Of a stretch of 64,000 bases of DNA, positions 44,308 through 52,635 are shown one piece after another. Position 1 is the first letter of the stretch, and each line of letters begins with the position of its first letter. The position numbers and the translations under genes are program-made. Source of the DNA: Cloacibacterium sp047601505 (lineage in GTDB: Bacteria > Bacteroidota > Bacteroidia > Flavobacteriales > Weeksellaceae); assembly GCF_047601505.1 (NCBI RefSeq), contig NZ_JASGJD010000001.1, positions 2,480,001 through 2,544,000 on the forward strand, read 5' to 3'. A model generated the notes under the pieces. That model was not told where the DNA came from and searched no databases. It was given only the letters and a program-made list of their open reading frames with translations.

Positions 44308-44392
44308 AACCTCTCTAAAATTGCTTCTAAAGAGGCTCTTTTATCTTTTTTAATGATTATCTTTTAAAAATGGTTGTTGTGCAAAAGCTACC
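44308..44392. repeat. ~85-bp direct repeat, copy 2
   Basis: Matches 40761-40847, starting AACCTCTCTAAAATTGC and ending GCTACC. No transposase sequence remains beside it, so the element has decayed further than copy 1 or the copies arose by duplication. Confidence 0.8.
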
Positions 44393-44403
44393 GTTACCTG
44401 CGG

Positions 44404-45228
44404 TTATTTTAGGTAATCAAATGTGTTTTCAAGTTTAAATTTTGGGCTTCTTTTTAAAAAATCCATAAAGAAAGCAGTATGAGTTCCGCCCATTAATATA
44501 AAAATCTTGTCATTTTTGCCAACAGGAATTTGGTTGAGATTAGAGAACATAACTAAATTTCTATGATAAAATTTTCCTGCTTCGTCTGCTCCTTCGGAAT
44601 TATTTTTACTTGAATTGTATAATAATAAATCAGCATTAAAATTTATAAGACTTTCCAAATATTGAGGATGATTATTTAATTTGAATAATTCAAAAAAAGG
44701 AATTCCTTTCTCTGGATTTTTCGCATCATTTTCATCACTCAATGCAGAATATTTATTTAATGTTGTAGTATCTACACTATTTATAACATTTACATTATAG
44801 TTATACCCTTCTTTAAAGTCAATTCCATAAATTTTTTTTGCCCCGCTAAGTCTTCCAACTTCATAAGCTAACAATTCTCTTTCGTCAGGATTTATAAACT
44901 TTTTCATTGGTTTTTTTAAATAATCTGAATATGAAATTTGTCTTATACTATCATTTTTAGGTAAATCTTCAATAACAATTATTGTGGGCTTAAATTCAGC
45001 CAATAACTTAGCTAATCTTTTAATTTCTTGCTGATTTTTTTTGTCGTTTTCATCAAAATCTGTTGAGTTTGCGTCAGAAGTTTCTCCCATATGAAATGTT
45101 GCTACATTTAATATAGGAATTGCATCGTCAAATTTAGTTTTATAAATATTCTGTTTATCGTAACGCACATTTTGTGCAAAAAGATTTAGTGTTGTCACAA
45201 AAAATAAGAATATCAAAAGTTGTTTCAT
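44404..45228 (-). CDS. Exported DUF5694-like protein (TraB/ChaN-like fold)
   Basis: 274 aa from the ATG at 45228 (MKQLLIFLFFVTTLNLFAQ, a signal peptide). The frame extends to 45285 into the IS relic, so the inner start is preferred. ILNVATFHMGE, then FKPTIIVIEDLP, then ELLAYEVGRLSGAKKIYGID and ILMGGTHTAFF resemble the TraB/ChaN/EreA superfamily, with conserved His and Glu residues near a metal or haem site. A related lipoprotein gene lies 300 bases upstream, so the pair probably arose by duplication. Function unknown. Confidence 0.75.
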   Translation of the reverse strand: MKQLLIFLFFVTTLNLFAQNVRYDKQNIYKTKFDDAIPILNVATFHMGETSDANSTDFDENDKKNQQEIKRLAKLLAEFKPTIIVIEDLPKNDSIRQISYSDYLKKPMKKFINPDERELLAYEVGRLSGAKKIYGIDFKEGYNYNVNVINSVDTTTLNKYSALSDENDAKNPEKGIPFFELFKLNNHPQYLESLINFNADLLLYNSSKNNSEGADEAGKFYHRNLVMFSNLNQIPVGKNDKIFILMGGTHTAFFMDFLKRSPKFKLENTFDYLK

Positions 45229-45261
45229 TTTTATGCAGGTTAGTTTTATAATCGCAAGTAA

Positions 45262-45424
45262 CGTCAGACTGTGAAAAAACATCATAATCTGTCAAACAAA
45301 TATAGCATATTATTTGAGCTATAGCGTTAAAATCGTATTTTTATGTATGCGATATATTCAAGAAATTCCCGCTATCAGCTACAGTTGAGTAGTTTAGAAG
45401 ATAACGGCTGATAATCAGGTTCGG
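45262..45424 (+). mobile_element. IS1182-like element, 5' end relic (copy 2)
   Basis: Starts CGTCAGACTGTG, like the copy at 43245-43424. Its ATG (45351) opens MRYIQ and then shifts frame; beyond the break DNQVRLIDAIVKT matches IS1182 transposase N-termini. A deletion of several bases relative to copy 1 is visible. The two copies flank the FabZ-like and DUF5694-like genes in direct orientation. Confidence 0.75.
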
Positions 45425-45520
45425 CTTATTGATGCCATTGTAAAAACTCACCAATTTTACGACTAAAAAAATTGCTTTTTTTGTTTTTTTTCATAGAATA
45501 TGTTGTGTGTATGTACCTTT

Positions 45521-46258
45521 TTATAACTGCTTGTTTGGAAATTTGTCTCTTAACATTTGAAAATGATCATCTCCTGTTAAAATCAAAACCCTTTTACCTT
45601 TATTTTTTTTTATTATGTTTTGTATGTTTTTTAGAATATGTTGGTCACGTTCTTCCGCAAAACTGTATATTCCATAATAAGGTGTATCTTTAAATTGTTT
45701 TTTTATACAAGCATAATATTCTCTGACCCATTCCCCATCTTTGCTTTCTAAAATTTGTTCCAATGACATCTTTTGAACAATAGAAGCTCTTTTTTTTTGA
45801 TATTGCATACATGTCATCATCTTCTCACTATTAATAGAGTCATTTTCTAATAATTTTAATTGTTTTGCTTTTGGTACGTTTTGGAAATAGTTTTTAGGTA
45901 AATCTGATGCTTTTGTTGTCTCAATATCTTTACTCCACCAATCAAATCCAACAATTTTTTTATTTGGAAAATATTTTCTCATCATAACAAATTCTTGGGG
46001 ATAAGTATTTTTTAGGACAGTCGTATCTTCATTAATATCAATGTTTCTTATCTCAACTGCTATAATATCTGGATTAATTCTCTGAACAATTGCACGAACA
46101 GAGTCATAGTTGTACATTTGATTTATTTGATGAAGCTTATGAATAGTTGGGATAAAATAAATATCACTTAAACCTGTTTCCGCTTTTTTTGAAATTTGAC
46201 AAGATAGAAATGAAAAAAATAAAATTGGAGTGATGAATTTGAATAATAATTGTTTCAT
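45521..46258 (-). CDS. Lipoprotein, TraB/ChaN-like
   Basis: 245 aa. Signal with lipobox (PILFFSFLSCQI, Cys20). YFIPTIHKLHQINQ followed by INPDIIAVEIR, GFDWW and VLILTGDDHFQML is the TraB/EreA/ChaN-type pattern, also seen in the neighbour at 44404. It is anchored to a membrane, probably facing the periplasm. The start is unambiguous. A function cannot be assigned; members are reported as peptidase-like or haem-binding. Confidence 0.75.
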   Translation of the reverse strand: MKQLLFKFITPILFFSFLSCQISKKAETGLSDIYFIPTIHKLHQINQMYNYDSVRAIVQRINPDIIAVEIRNIDINEDTTVLKNTYPQEFVMMRKYFPNKKIVGFDWWSKDIETTKASDLPKNYFQNVPKAKQLKLLENDSINSEKMMTCMQYQKKRASIVQKMSLEQILESKDGEWVREYYACIKKQFKDTPYYGIYSFAEERDQHILKNIQNIIKKNKGKRVLILTGDDHFQMLRDKFPNKQL

Positions 46259-46523
46259 AATAATTTATTAATTGTAAATATTTCTTGGCATTACAACAAT
46301 CTTCGCTTTCTATACCTTTAATATTTTCAAAATTAAGTAAAAATAACAAGATAGAAAGCAGTAAAGGATGAATTTTACAAAAAAATTACATGAAAAGATA
46401 TATTGAAAAATGAGCCAAAGTAATCAATCACCTAAAAAATAAAATTTTTGGTAAGGGATTTTCATTTAAAACGATATTTCACTTGTCTTGTCCTAAATTA
46501 ACTATACACAAAAAACAGTGTAT

Positions 46524-46869
46524 ATGAAAGATCAAGAATCATCAATTTATTCGGTTCGTAAGAACAATTAAAGACATTTTGATAAGCGATTAGTTTTGAA
46601 AATTGTTTCAGAAATTAAAAAAGGATTACCTCGCAAGGAGTCGATTCAAACCTATGGGTTAAGTACATCAACTATAGATAGTTGGATGCGTAATTATAGT
46701 TCACAAGATTACCAAGAAAACATAAAGCGTAGGGCATATACTCCGCATTTGAAATGTACTATGGCCTCAGTAGATTAAGCTTAAAATAAAGGCACTCAAT
46801 ACGCTAATTGATGTTGCTGAAGACCAACTCAAAATATCTCTTGAAGAATATATGGATAAAGATTTATAG
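46524..46869 (+). pseudogene. IS3-family OrfA remnant with in-frame stops
   Basis: The frame from ATG at 46524 reads MKDQESSIYSVRKNN, a TAA at 46569, then RHFDKRLVLKIVSEIKKGLP and STSTIDSWMRNYSS, an IS3-type OrfA HTH. After a further stop the end reads IKALNTLIDVAEDQLKISLEE, the normal OrfA C-terminal helix. Middle parts are lost. The matching OrfB tail lies at 47226-47450, so foreign sequence now lies between them. Confidence 0.8.
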
Positions 46870-46884
46870 TTATTATAAAACAAA

Positions 46885-46922
46885 TGCACGAAAGAAGTAC
46901 TCAAAAGTATTTCTTTCGTGCA
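46885..46922. terminator. Long hairpin, terminator-like
   Basis: TGCACGAAAGAAGTACT ... AGTATTTCTTTCGTGCA form a 17-bp stem with one mismatch around CAAA. T-rich sequence follows on the minus strand. It lies just beyond the SDR fragment on that strand. Confidence 0.65.
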
Positions 46923-46949
46923 AATAAATATTATTACCTCCTATGCGTT

Positions 46950-47165
46950 TTAAATTTGATTCATCGCATTAAATGCAGCTTGCGGATCTGAAAGGTATAG
47001 TTGTCTCAATCCTGCGGTTTGCCCAACTTTGATTTCATAATCGTCCTTTCCGATGCCTTCAAGAAGTTCTTCTGCAACGGCTAATGGAGACATGCCATAT
47101 TCCTCTCCACCAATTTCTTTCGAGAATTCCGTATTAACCAAAGGTGGCATCAATTCAAAACTTTG
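46950..47165 (-). pseudogene. C-terminal fragment of an SDR-family oxidoreductase
   Basis: About 70 residues (MPPLVNTEFSKEIGGEEYG, then SPLAVAEELLEGIGKDDYEIKVG) match the C-terminus of short-chain dehydrogenases of the DltE type, where 'P..V.T.F' follows the active site. The nucleotide-binding N-terminus and the Tyr-Lys pair are gone. The open frame extends upstream only as nonsense. It sits between the two halves of the IS3 remnant. Confidence 0.7.
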
Positions 47166-47225
47166 ATACTTATATCTTTGGCTAAAGTATGACGAAGTGC
47201 TAAAGTATAAGAGAGTAGTTTTAGA

Positions 47226-47450
47226 ATGATGAAAACTTATTATCTGAAACAAGGAATACCAGAAGACAAATTTATAGAAGAATTAAAATTTTCTATTGAA
47301 GATATTAACACGAGAAGACCGCATTATGCACACTTGATTTATACACCAGACGAAGTACACCAAAATCCTGAACTAAAATTTTTGGAGAAAGTAAACCAAA
47401 ATAGAATAGCAGAAAACAAAAGTTTTTCTTTTGAAAAAGGATGTACTTAA
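47226..47450 (+). pseudogene. IS3-family OrfB (integrase) C-terminal fragment
   Basis: The frame encodes LKFSIEDINTRRPHYAHLIY then TPDEVHQNPEL, the typical end of IS3 OrfB integrases (N.RRPH..L.Y.TP.EV). The DDE catalytic core is absent. It is the 3' part of the same kind of element as the OrfA relic at 46524. Confidence 0.8.
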
Positions 47451-47870
47451 TACCAGAAAAAGCAATGATTTTTAGATAATTTCATAAAGAAGGATTTCTA
47501 TCTATTTTTTTAAGCTAAAAATCTGTTCTAATTACAGAAAATACAGTAAAAATACCACTATACGAAATTTCGTCTAGCAGTATTTAGATTTTATGGAAAT
47601 TACAACTCTCTACAAAACAGCATTTTAAACAATAAAATACCATTTTAAAAAGCTAAAACTTAAATTGAAAGTTATTAGAGGTAGCCACGTAGCAGCTTCC
47701 ATTGTCAAACCTAAACAGACGTTGTATAAGTAAAAAGAATTTCTTATGTTTGGATTGTTAAAATAAACCAAGAACCTACAAATTAAAAGGTGAGTAATTC
47801 GGTGAGTATCTTAATTAGAATTCTTTAAAAGACTTACAAATAAAGGGGTTTTGCAAAAGGTGGTTATCCC
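47451..47870. other. Gene-free stretch in the scar zone
   Basis: No convincing ORF, RNA or repeat. Plain AT-rich sequence between the IS3 tail and the VapE fragment, probably eroded mobile-element DNA. Confidence 0.4.
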
Positions 47871-48059
47871 TCACTCTCCGCAAAATTCGGGATTGTAATT
47901 TTTCCTTTCAAAAGCATTGAAATAAGCTTGAGCCCAAACTTTATCAATATCTACTTCTTTGGAATATTCAAAATCAAATGAATATACCTCAAAAATCAAC
48001 CAGCGAATGCTTCCTGTTTCATCGGTAAGAAAATCAGTCCGATTGGTAGAACCTACAAA
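47871..48059 (-). pseudogene. VapE/VirE-like protein, C-terminal fragment
   Basis: The minus strand reads FVGSTNRTDFLTDETGSIRW, then VWAQAYFNAFERKNYNPEF, then stop TGA (47871-47873). The 'GSTN...FL.DE.GsrRw' block is the hallmark of virulence-associated protein E, a primase/helicase-like protein of Bacteroidota mobile elements. A TAA lies directly before the fragment. It probably belonged with the integrase and excisionase genes that follow to the right. Confidence 0.75.
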
Positions 48060-48122
48060 TTATTTGTACCATTTTTTCAAGTGTAGAAAAGTTTTAAGCC
48101 TAACTGTAATGATAGTTAGGCT

Positions 48123-48407
48123 TTATTTTTTGCGTAAAGAAAATTCGATTGCTTCTTGTTGAATTTCATCATTTGATTTATGACTGTTTTTTAACAACCA
48201 TTCATCAATTTTTTTTCTTTCAAAAAAGAGAATTTTTCCAGAAGGTTTAGAAAATGGGATTGAATTAGTATGAACCAATTTGTAGATATAGGATTTCTTG
48301 AATCCTGTATAATCTGAAAGCTCTTCTACATTAAGAATTGTTTTGAGTCCGAAAATATGCTTTTCAATTCGGTTGAGCTTATGAATAATGATTTCGTTAT
48401 TTTCCAT
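48123..48407 (-). CDS. Excisionase-like helix-turn-helix protein
   Basis: 94 aa. TILNVEELSDYTGFKKSYIY, then KLVHTNSIPFSKP and GKILFFERKKIDEWLLK is a MerR/Xis-type winged HTH (DUF/HTH_17). In Bacteroidota elements this small protein sits between the integrase and the VapE gene and acts in excision or regulation. That is the order found here: integrase, HTH, VapE relic, all leftward. Confidence 0.85.
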   Translation of the reverse strand: MENNEIIIHKLNRIEKHIFGLKTILNVEELSDYTGFKKSYIYKLVHTNSIPFSKPSGKILFFERKKIDEWLLKNSHKSNDEIQQEAIEFSLRKK

Positions 48408-48666
48408 CTGTTTCTTTTATTCGATTTAACGAAGCAAAAGTCAGCATGAAAAACTATAAATACAATACTATCAATAGATTGTGGGCTAATTAAGACTAAT
48501 CTGGATTAATTTGGAATCTCCAAAAGTGTAAAAAAGAATAATCTAGATTAATTTGGAAGGTTAAACATATTTATATCCAAAAGCATATAATATTTATTTA
48601 TATTGAACAATTATATTTAATTGCATATAATTTTGTGTTTTTGCTTAAAATAATAACAAATAAATC

Positions 48667-49806
48667 TTACATTTCAATCTTTAATTCCGGAATTATTTCT
48701 GCTGCTTCTCTTGCTTTAGAATCTACAATTTTTGCATAAATCTGCGTGGTTCTGAGTTCTCTATGTCCTAATCTTTTTGAAACGGTATAAATGTCTGCAC
48801 CATTTTCCAATAATAAGACTGCATTAGTATGTCTTGCTGAATGAAAAGTAATATGCTTAGAAACAGCTGCACGATTACACCATCTTATAATTTCGGTATT
48901 GTAAGTCATTCCATATTTCAAACCCTTAAAAACTCTTTCCTGGTGATCTTGTCTTTCACCTAACAATTCTCTGGCTTGTTTTGAGATATACAAATACTCT
49001 ACTCCATCTGTTTTTTCTTGTCTAAAATTTACCTTGCTTACTTCACCTTCATCTCTAACTTCGCACCACTTTAAAGTATTGATATCTGACCAACGAAGAC
49101 CAGATAAACACGAAAAAAGAAATGCTTTTTTCAAAACTGGATATTTACACTCTGACTTTGCTAAAGATTGCAATTCATCAAAAGTGAGATATTCTCTCTG
49201 ACTTTCTGCTTGTTCAAATGATTTTACTTTAGTAGAATAATTAATAGAAAGAAAGCCGTCATCAAAGGCTTTTTTTAGACAAGCTTTAAATTTGTTGAAG
49301 TAAGAATGTTTTGAATTTTGAGACAAAGGCAAGTTGCTTTTCGTAACAGCTTGTTTATCAAAATAATCCTTCACTTTTTTTACAAAGTTTTCATCAATTT
49401 CATCAAAAGTTAGATTTAGTTGGACTATTTTCTTTAAATGAACATAAGTAGATTTCCAGTTTCCATAATTATCGTGAGAGAAATTAATTTCTCTATCATC
49501 TACCATTTCAGAAAAGAAATTCAGAAAGGTTCTTTTTGCTTTTGTGGTGCTTTTCATCTCAAACTTACCTTGTATGTAATCTGTTTTTTTTATAGCCAAG
49601 ATATTTTCAGCAAGTTTTAAATTTTCCTTATTCTCGTTTCTTTCCGTAGTTGTTTTAGGATTTTGATGCAAATAAATTTTCAAATATTCTTGAGTTCTCA
49701 AATGTTGTCTTTTACCATTAGCATCAATCGTTGAACCTTTGTAGTATTCTAAATAGAGACTTATCTTCCCTGTATTAAGAACTTTTTCTTTTAATGTTAT
49801 TTTCAT
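48667..49806 (-). CDS. Tyrosine recombinase (phage-type integrase)
   Basis: 379 aa. An N-terminal Arm-DNA-binding domain and a SAM-like core-binding domain (about 90-200) precede the catalytic domain. Catalytic residues are visible: SGLRWSDI (Arg), ITFHSARHTNAVLLL (His-x-x-Arg), RLGHRELRTTQIYAKI (His and the nucleophile Tyr). It looks intact. The start is next to the inverted TGTACACCT sites and the 3' end of mnmE, the classic attachment position for such an integrase. Confidence 0.92.
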   Translation of the reverse strand: MKITLKEKVLNTGKISLYLEYYKGSTIDANGKRQHLRTQEYLKIYLHQNPKTTTERNENKENLKLAENILAIKKTDYIQGKFEMKSTTKAKRTFLNFFSEMVDDREINFSHDNYGNWKSTYVHLKKIVQLNLTFDEIDENFVKKVKDYFDKQAVTKSNLPLSQNSKHSYFNKFKACLKKAFDDGFLSINYSTKVKSFEQAESQREYLTFDELQSLAKSECKYPVLKKAFLFSCLSGLRWSDINTLKWCEVRDEGEVSKVNFRQEKTDGVEYLYISKQARELLGERQDHQERVFKGLKYGMTYNTEIIRWCNRAAVSKHITFHSARHTNAVLLLENGADIYTVSKRLGHRELRTTQIYAKIVDSKAREAAEIIPELKIEM

Positions 49807-49851
49807 TTTTTTAGTTTTACTAAACTGCTTCTGTTAGCTTGTTTACACAAA

Positions 49852-49916
49852 TTTGTACACCTTTTGTACTTTTTGTACACCTCAAATCAAATGAGGTGTA
49901 CAAAAGGTGTACAAAT
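49852..49916. repeat. Inverted TGTACACCT sites between integrase and mnmE
   Basis: TTTGTACACCT, TTTTGTACACCTCA, then TGAGGTGTACAAAA and AGGTGTACAAAT form two pairs of nested inverted repeats. The sites are repeated arm-type binding sites in both orientations. They lie between the integrase ATG (49806) and the mnmE stop (50010), where recombinase arm-site clusters of an att region belong. Confidence 0.7.
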
Positions 49917-50009
49917 ATATAAATAAAAGATTAATAAAAGAAAATATAATTTACATAAATTGCTGTAAATCAATCAAAAGAAAGAAAAAGAAACTAAAGA
50001 AAAGCATAT

Positions 50010-51395
50010 TTATTTCCCGATACAAAACTTAGAAAAAATATTACCCAAAACTTCATCGTTGGTAAATTCGCCTGAGATTTCGCCAAGATGTTCTAAAGCA
50101 TTTCTGAGTTCATAAGCCAATAATTCGGTGTGAATTTGTCCTGTAATAGCGCTTTCTACTCTGAGTACAGCATCCAAAGATTTTTGCAAAGCTTCGTAAT
50201 GACGCTGATTGGTGATAACAACGTTTCCTTCCTCAGATTTTAATTGCTCAACATAAGAAGAGAGTTCATTTTTCAAATCCTGAATATTTTGATTTTCTAA
50301 AGCCGATATTGTGATAAAATCAAAAGCATCAGCAATCTCATTTCTAAAAATTTGTTCTATTTTTTCATAGTGAGTAGGTATTACTTCATCTATTTTTGTA
50401 GCACAGATAATTAATTTCAAATCGTCTCTTATCAAAGACTTTATCATTTCAATATCTTCTGAGAAATTTTCTGTTGCGGCATCTACTAAATATACCAAAA
50501 TTTCAGCTTTTTCTACTTTTTCTTTGGCTTTTTTCACACCAATAGCTTCAATTTCGTCTGTTGTTTCGCGCAAACCTGCAGTATCTATCAATCTGAAAGC
50601 ATGACTTTTAATGTAGAGAATTTCCTCTATCGTATCACGAGTGGTACCAGCAATATTACTTACAATAGCTCTTTCTTCTTTTAATAGAGCATTTAGTAAT
50701 GTAGATTTTCCAGCGTTTGGTTTTCCAATAATGGCAACGGCAATACCATTTTTTACCGCGTTTCCATATTGAAAACTATCTAATAAATTTTGAATTTTGA
50801 ATTTCAAATTTTGAATTAATTTCACCATCGCAGAACGGTCGGCAAACTCTACATCTTCTTCAGAAAAATCGAGTTCAAGTTCTATTAACGAAGTGAAATT
50901 CAACAAATCGTTTCTTAAGATAGAAATTTCATTTGTAATTCCACCTTTTAATTGATTAAGAGCTACTTTTCTGCTAGCTTCATTCTCAGAAGTGATAAGG
51001 TCTGCAATAGATTCGGCTTGAGACAAATCTATTCTCCCATTCATGAAAGCACGCATGGTAAATTCTCCTGCTTTTGCCATTCTGGCACCATTTTTAATCA
51101 AAACTTCCAGAATTTTTTTCCCAATATGTGGCGAACCATGAAAAGAAATCTCCACAGAATTTTCTGTAGTAAAAGATTTCGGAGCTAAGAAAACAGACGC
51201 CATTATTTCGTCTATTACTTCATTTCCATCTACAAAATAGCCGTAATGCACGGTGTGAGATTTTTGTTGAGTCAAATCTTTTCCTTGAAATGACTTTTGA
51301 ACAATAGAAATAGCATCATCACCAGAAACTCTAATAATGCCTATCGCTCCTATTCCGTTGGCTGTTGCCAATGCACAAATGGTATCTTGATTCAT
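50010..51395 (-). CDS. mnmE: tRNA modification GTPase MnmE
   Basis: 461 aa. N-terminal TrmE domain (TICALATANGIGAIGIIRVSG), then G motifs GKPNAGKSTLLNALL, DTAGLRE and ATKID, and the invariant C-terminus FCIGK with the catalytic Cys. With MnmG it installs the cmnm5U34 modification. The 3' end is intact (FCIGK stop), as expected where an integrase targets this gene. One stretch (LIQNLKFKIQNLLD) is a near-tandem repeat at the DNA level. Confidence 0.97.
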   Translation of the reverse strand: MNQDTICALATANGIGAIGIIRVSGDDAISIVQKSFQGKDLTQQKSHTVHYGYFVDGNEVIDEIMASVFLAPKSFTTENSVEISFHGSPHIGKKILEVLIKNGARMAKAGEFTMRAFMNGRIDLSQAESIADLITSENEASRKVALNQLKGGITNEISILRNDLLNFTSLIELELDFSEEDVEFADRSAMVKLIQNLKFKIQNLLDSFQYGNAVKNGIAVAIIGKPNAGKSTLLNALLKEERAIVSNIAGTTRDTIEEILYIKSHAFRLIDTAGLRETTDEIEAIGVKKAKEKVEKAEILVYLVDAATENFSEDIEMIKSLIRDDLKLIICATKIDEVIPTHYEKIEQIFRNEIADAFDFITISALENQNIQDLKNELSSYVEQLKSEEGNVVITNQRHYEALQKSLDAVLRVESAITGQIHTELLAYELRNALEHLGEISGEFTNDEVLGNIFSKFCIGK

Positions 51396-51464
51396 TTTGC
51401 AAAGATATAAAAAACGAAAAGAGTGACGAATTTTGAGTTTTGTTGAATGATGATAAAAGCGAAC

Positions 51465-52574
51465 TTAAATCTTAATATAAATCTTTTTCTTATCTAAAAT
51501 ATAGCCCACAAACCAACAAATCATCATATAAATAAAAGCGAATAAAAATGCTCCGAAATAATCTCCTACAGGTTGAAAAATATTCTCATAAAACCAAACG
51601 TAGGAAGATTTTCCAGCAATAGGAATTCTCCACATCAACGGAACTAGAAGCTCTGACAAAAGATAAATTGCCAATGTATTTTTACCAAAAACTTCAAAAA
51701 AATACAATCCTTTTTTCTGATGAAGAAAATCTGAATAATATACTACTAAACCCAATATGGAAGCAGACAAACCGATAGTGAGCAAGACGTAAGAACTCGT
51801 CCATAATTTTTTATTGATTTCAAAACCATAATTCCACATAAAACCAACAGCAATAAATAGAAAACCTATCATGAATATTCTTGATAAACCTTCAAAAGTT
51901 TTCCCTTTTTCTTGAATTAATTTTCCTACAAAATAACCTGCAATTACATTTACCAAAGCAGGAAAAGTACTCAGCAAACCTTCTGGGTCAAAAGCAAATC
52001 CTTCGCCATGATAAATGTGTCCTTCGGAAAAAAGTTTTAAATCTAAATCCAATACTGGATTATGATGCATATCATAAGAGCCGTAAACGTAGTAAATCAA
52101 CCTATAGCTCAACAAAATAAAGACGCTTATATAAAGTGAAACTTTAGGTTTAAAATAATACAACAGCAAAGATGCCATTCCGTAGCAAAGAGCTATTCTC
52201 TGCAAAACTCCAAAAATTCTTGTTTCTTCAAAAGGAAATGTTTTCGCATTAAAATCTGCATCTACATTATAAAACGGAAACCAATACATTAAATATCCCA
52301 GTAAAAAAATAAGGAAAGTTCTTTTAAAAATCTTTGTTAAAACTTTACTTTGAGGCATGTTTTTCCATTTATCCATCACGAAACTCATAGAATTTCCTAC
52401 AGCAAATAAAAACGACGGAAACACCAAATCTGTAGGCGTAAATCCGTTCCAATTGGCATGTAGAAGCGGCGCAAATGTAGTTCCCCAGTTCCCTGAAGTA
52501 TTCACGATAATCATAAAACACACCGTCATTCCACGGAAAACATCTAATGCTAAAGAACGATTATTTAGTTGCAT
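51465..52574 (-). CDS. HGSNAT/NagX-like membrane acyltransferase
   Basis: 369 aa. The family start SLALDVFRGMTVCFMIIVN then NGFTPTDLVFPSFLFAVGNS holds the conserved Asp-x-x-Arg-Gly and Asp residues of heparan-alpha-glucosaminide acetyltransferase. About ten hydrophobic segments follow. The human enzyme acetylates terminal glucosamine of heparan sulfate before NAGLU cleaves it. The GH89 gene lies directly upstream (61-base gap, same strand), so the pair forms one operon. Confidence 0.9.
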   Translation of the reverse strand: MQLNNRSLALDVFRGMTVCFMIIVNTSGNWGTTFAPLLHANWNGFTPTDLVFPSFLFAVGNSMSFVMDKWKNMPQSKVLTKIFKRTFLIFLLGYLMYWFPFYNVDADFNAKTFPFEETRIFGVLQRIALCYGMASLLLYYFKPKVSLYISVFILLSYRLIYYVYGSYDMHHNPVLDLDLKLFSEGHIYHGEGFAFDPEGLLSTFPALVNVIAGYFVGKLIQEKGKTFEGLSRIFMIGFLFIAVGFMWNYGFEINKKLWTSSYVLLTIGLSASILGLVVYYSDFLHQKKGLYFFEVFGKNTLAIYLLSELLVPLMWRIPIAGKSSYVWFYENIFQPVGDYFGAFLFAFIYMMICWFVGYILDKKKIYIKI

Positions 52575-52635
52575 AAGCTATTCATTTTAAAGTAAAAAGT
52601 AAAAAATAAAAAGACTAAATCCTTAAACCTAATTC

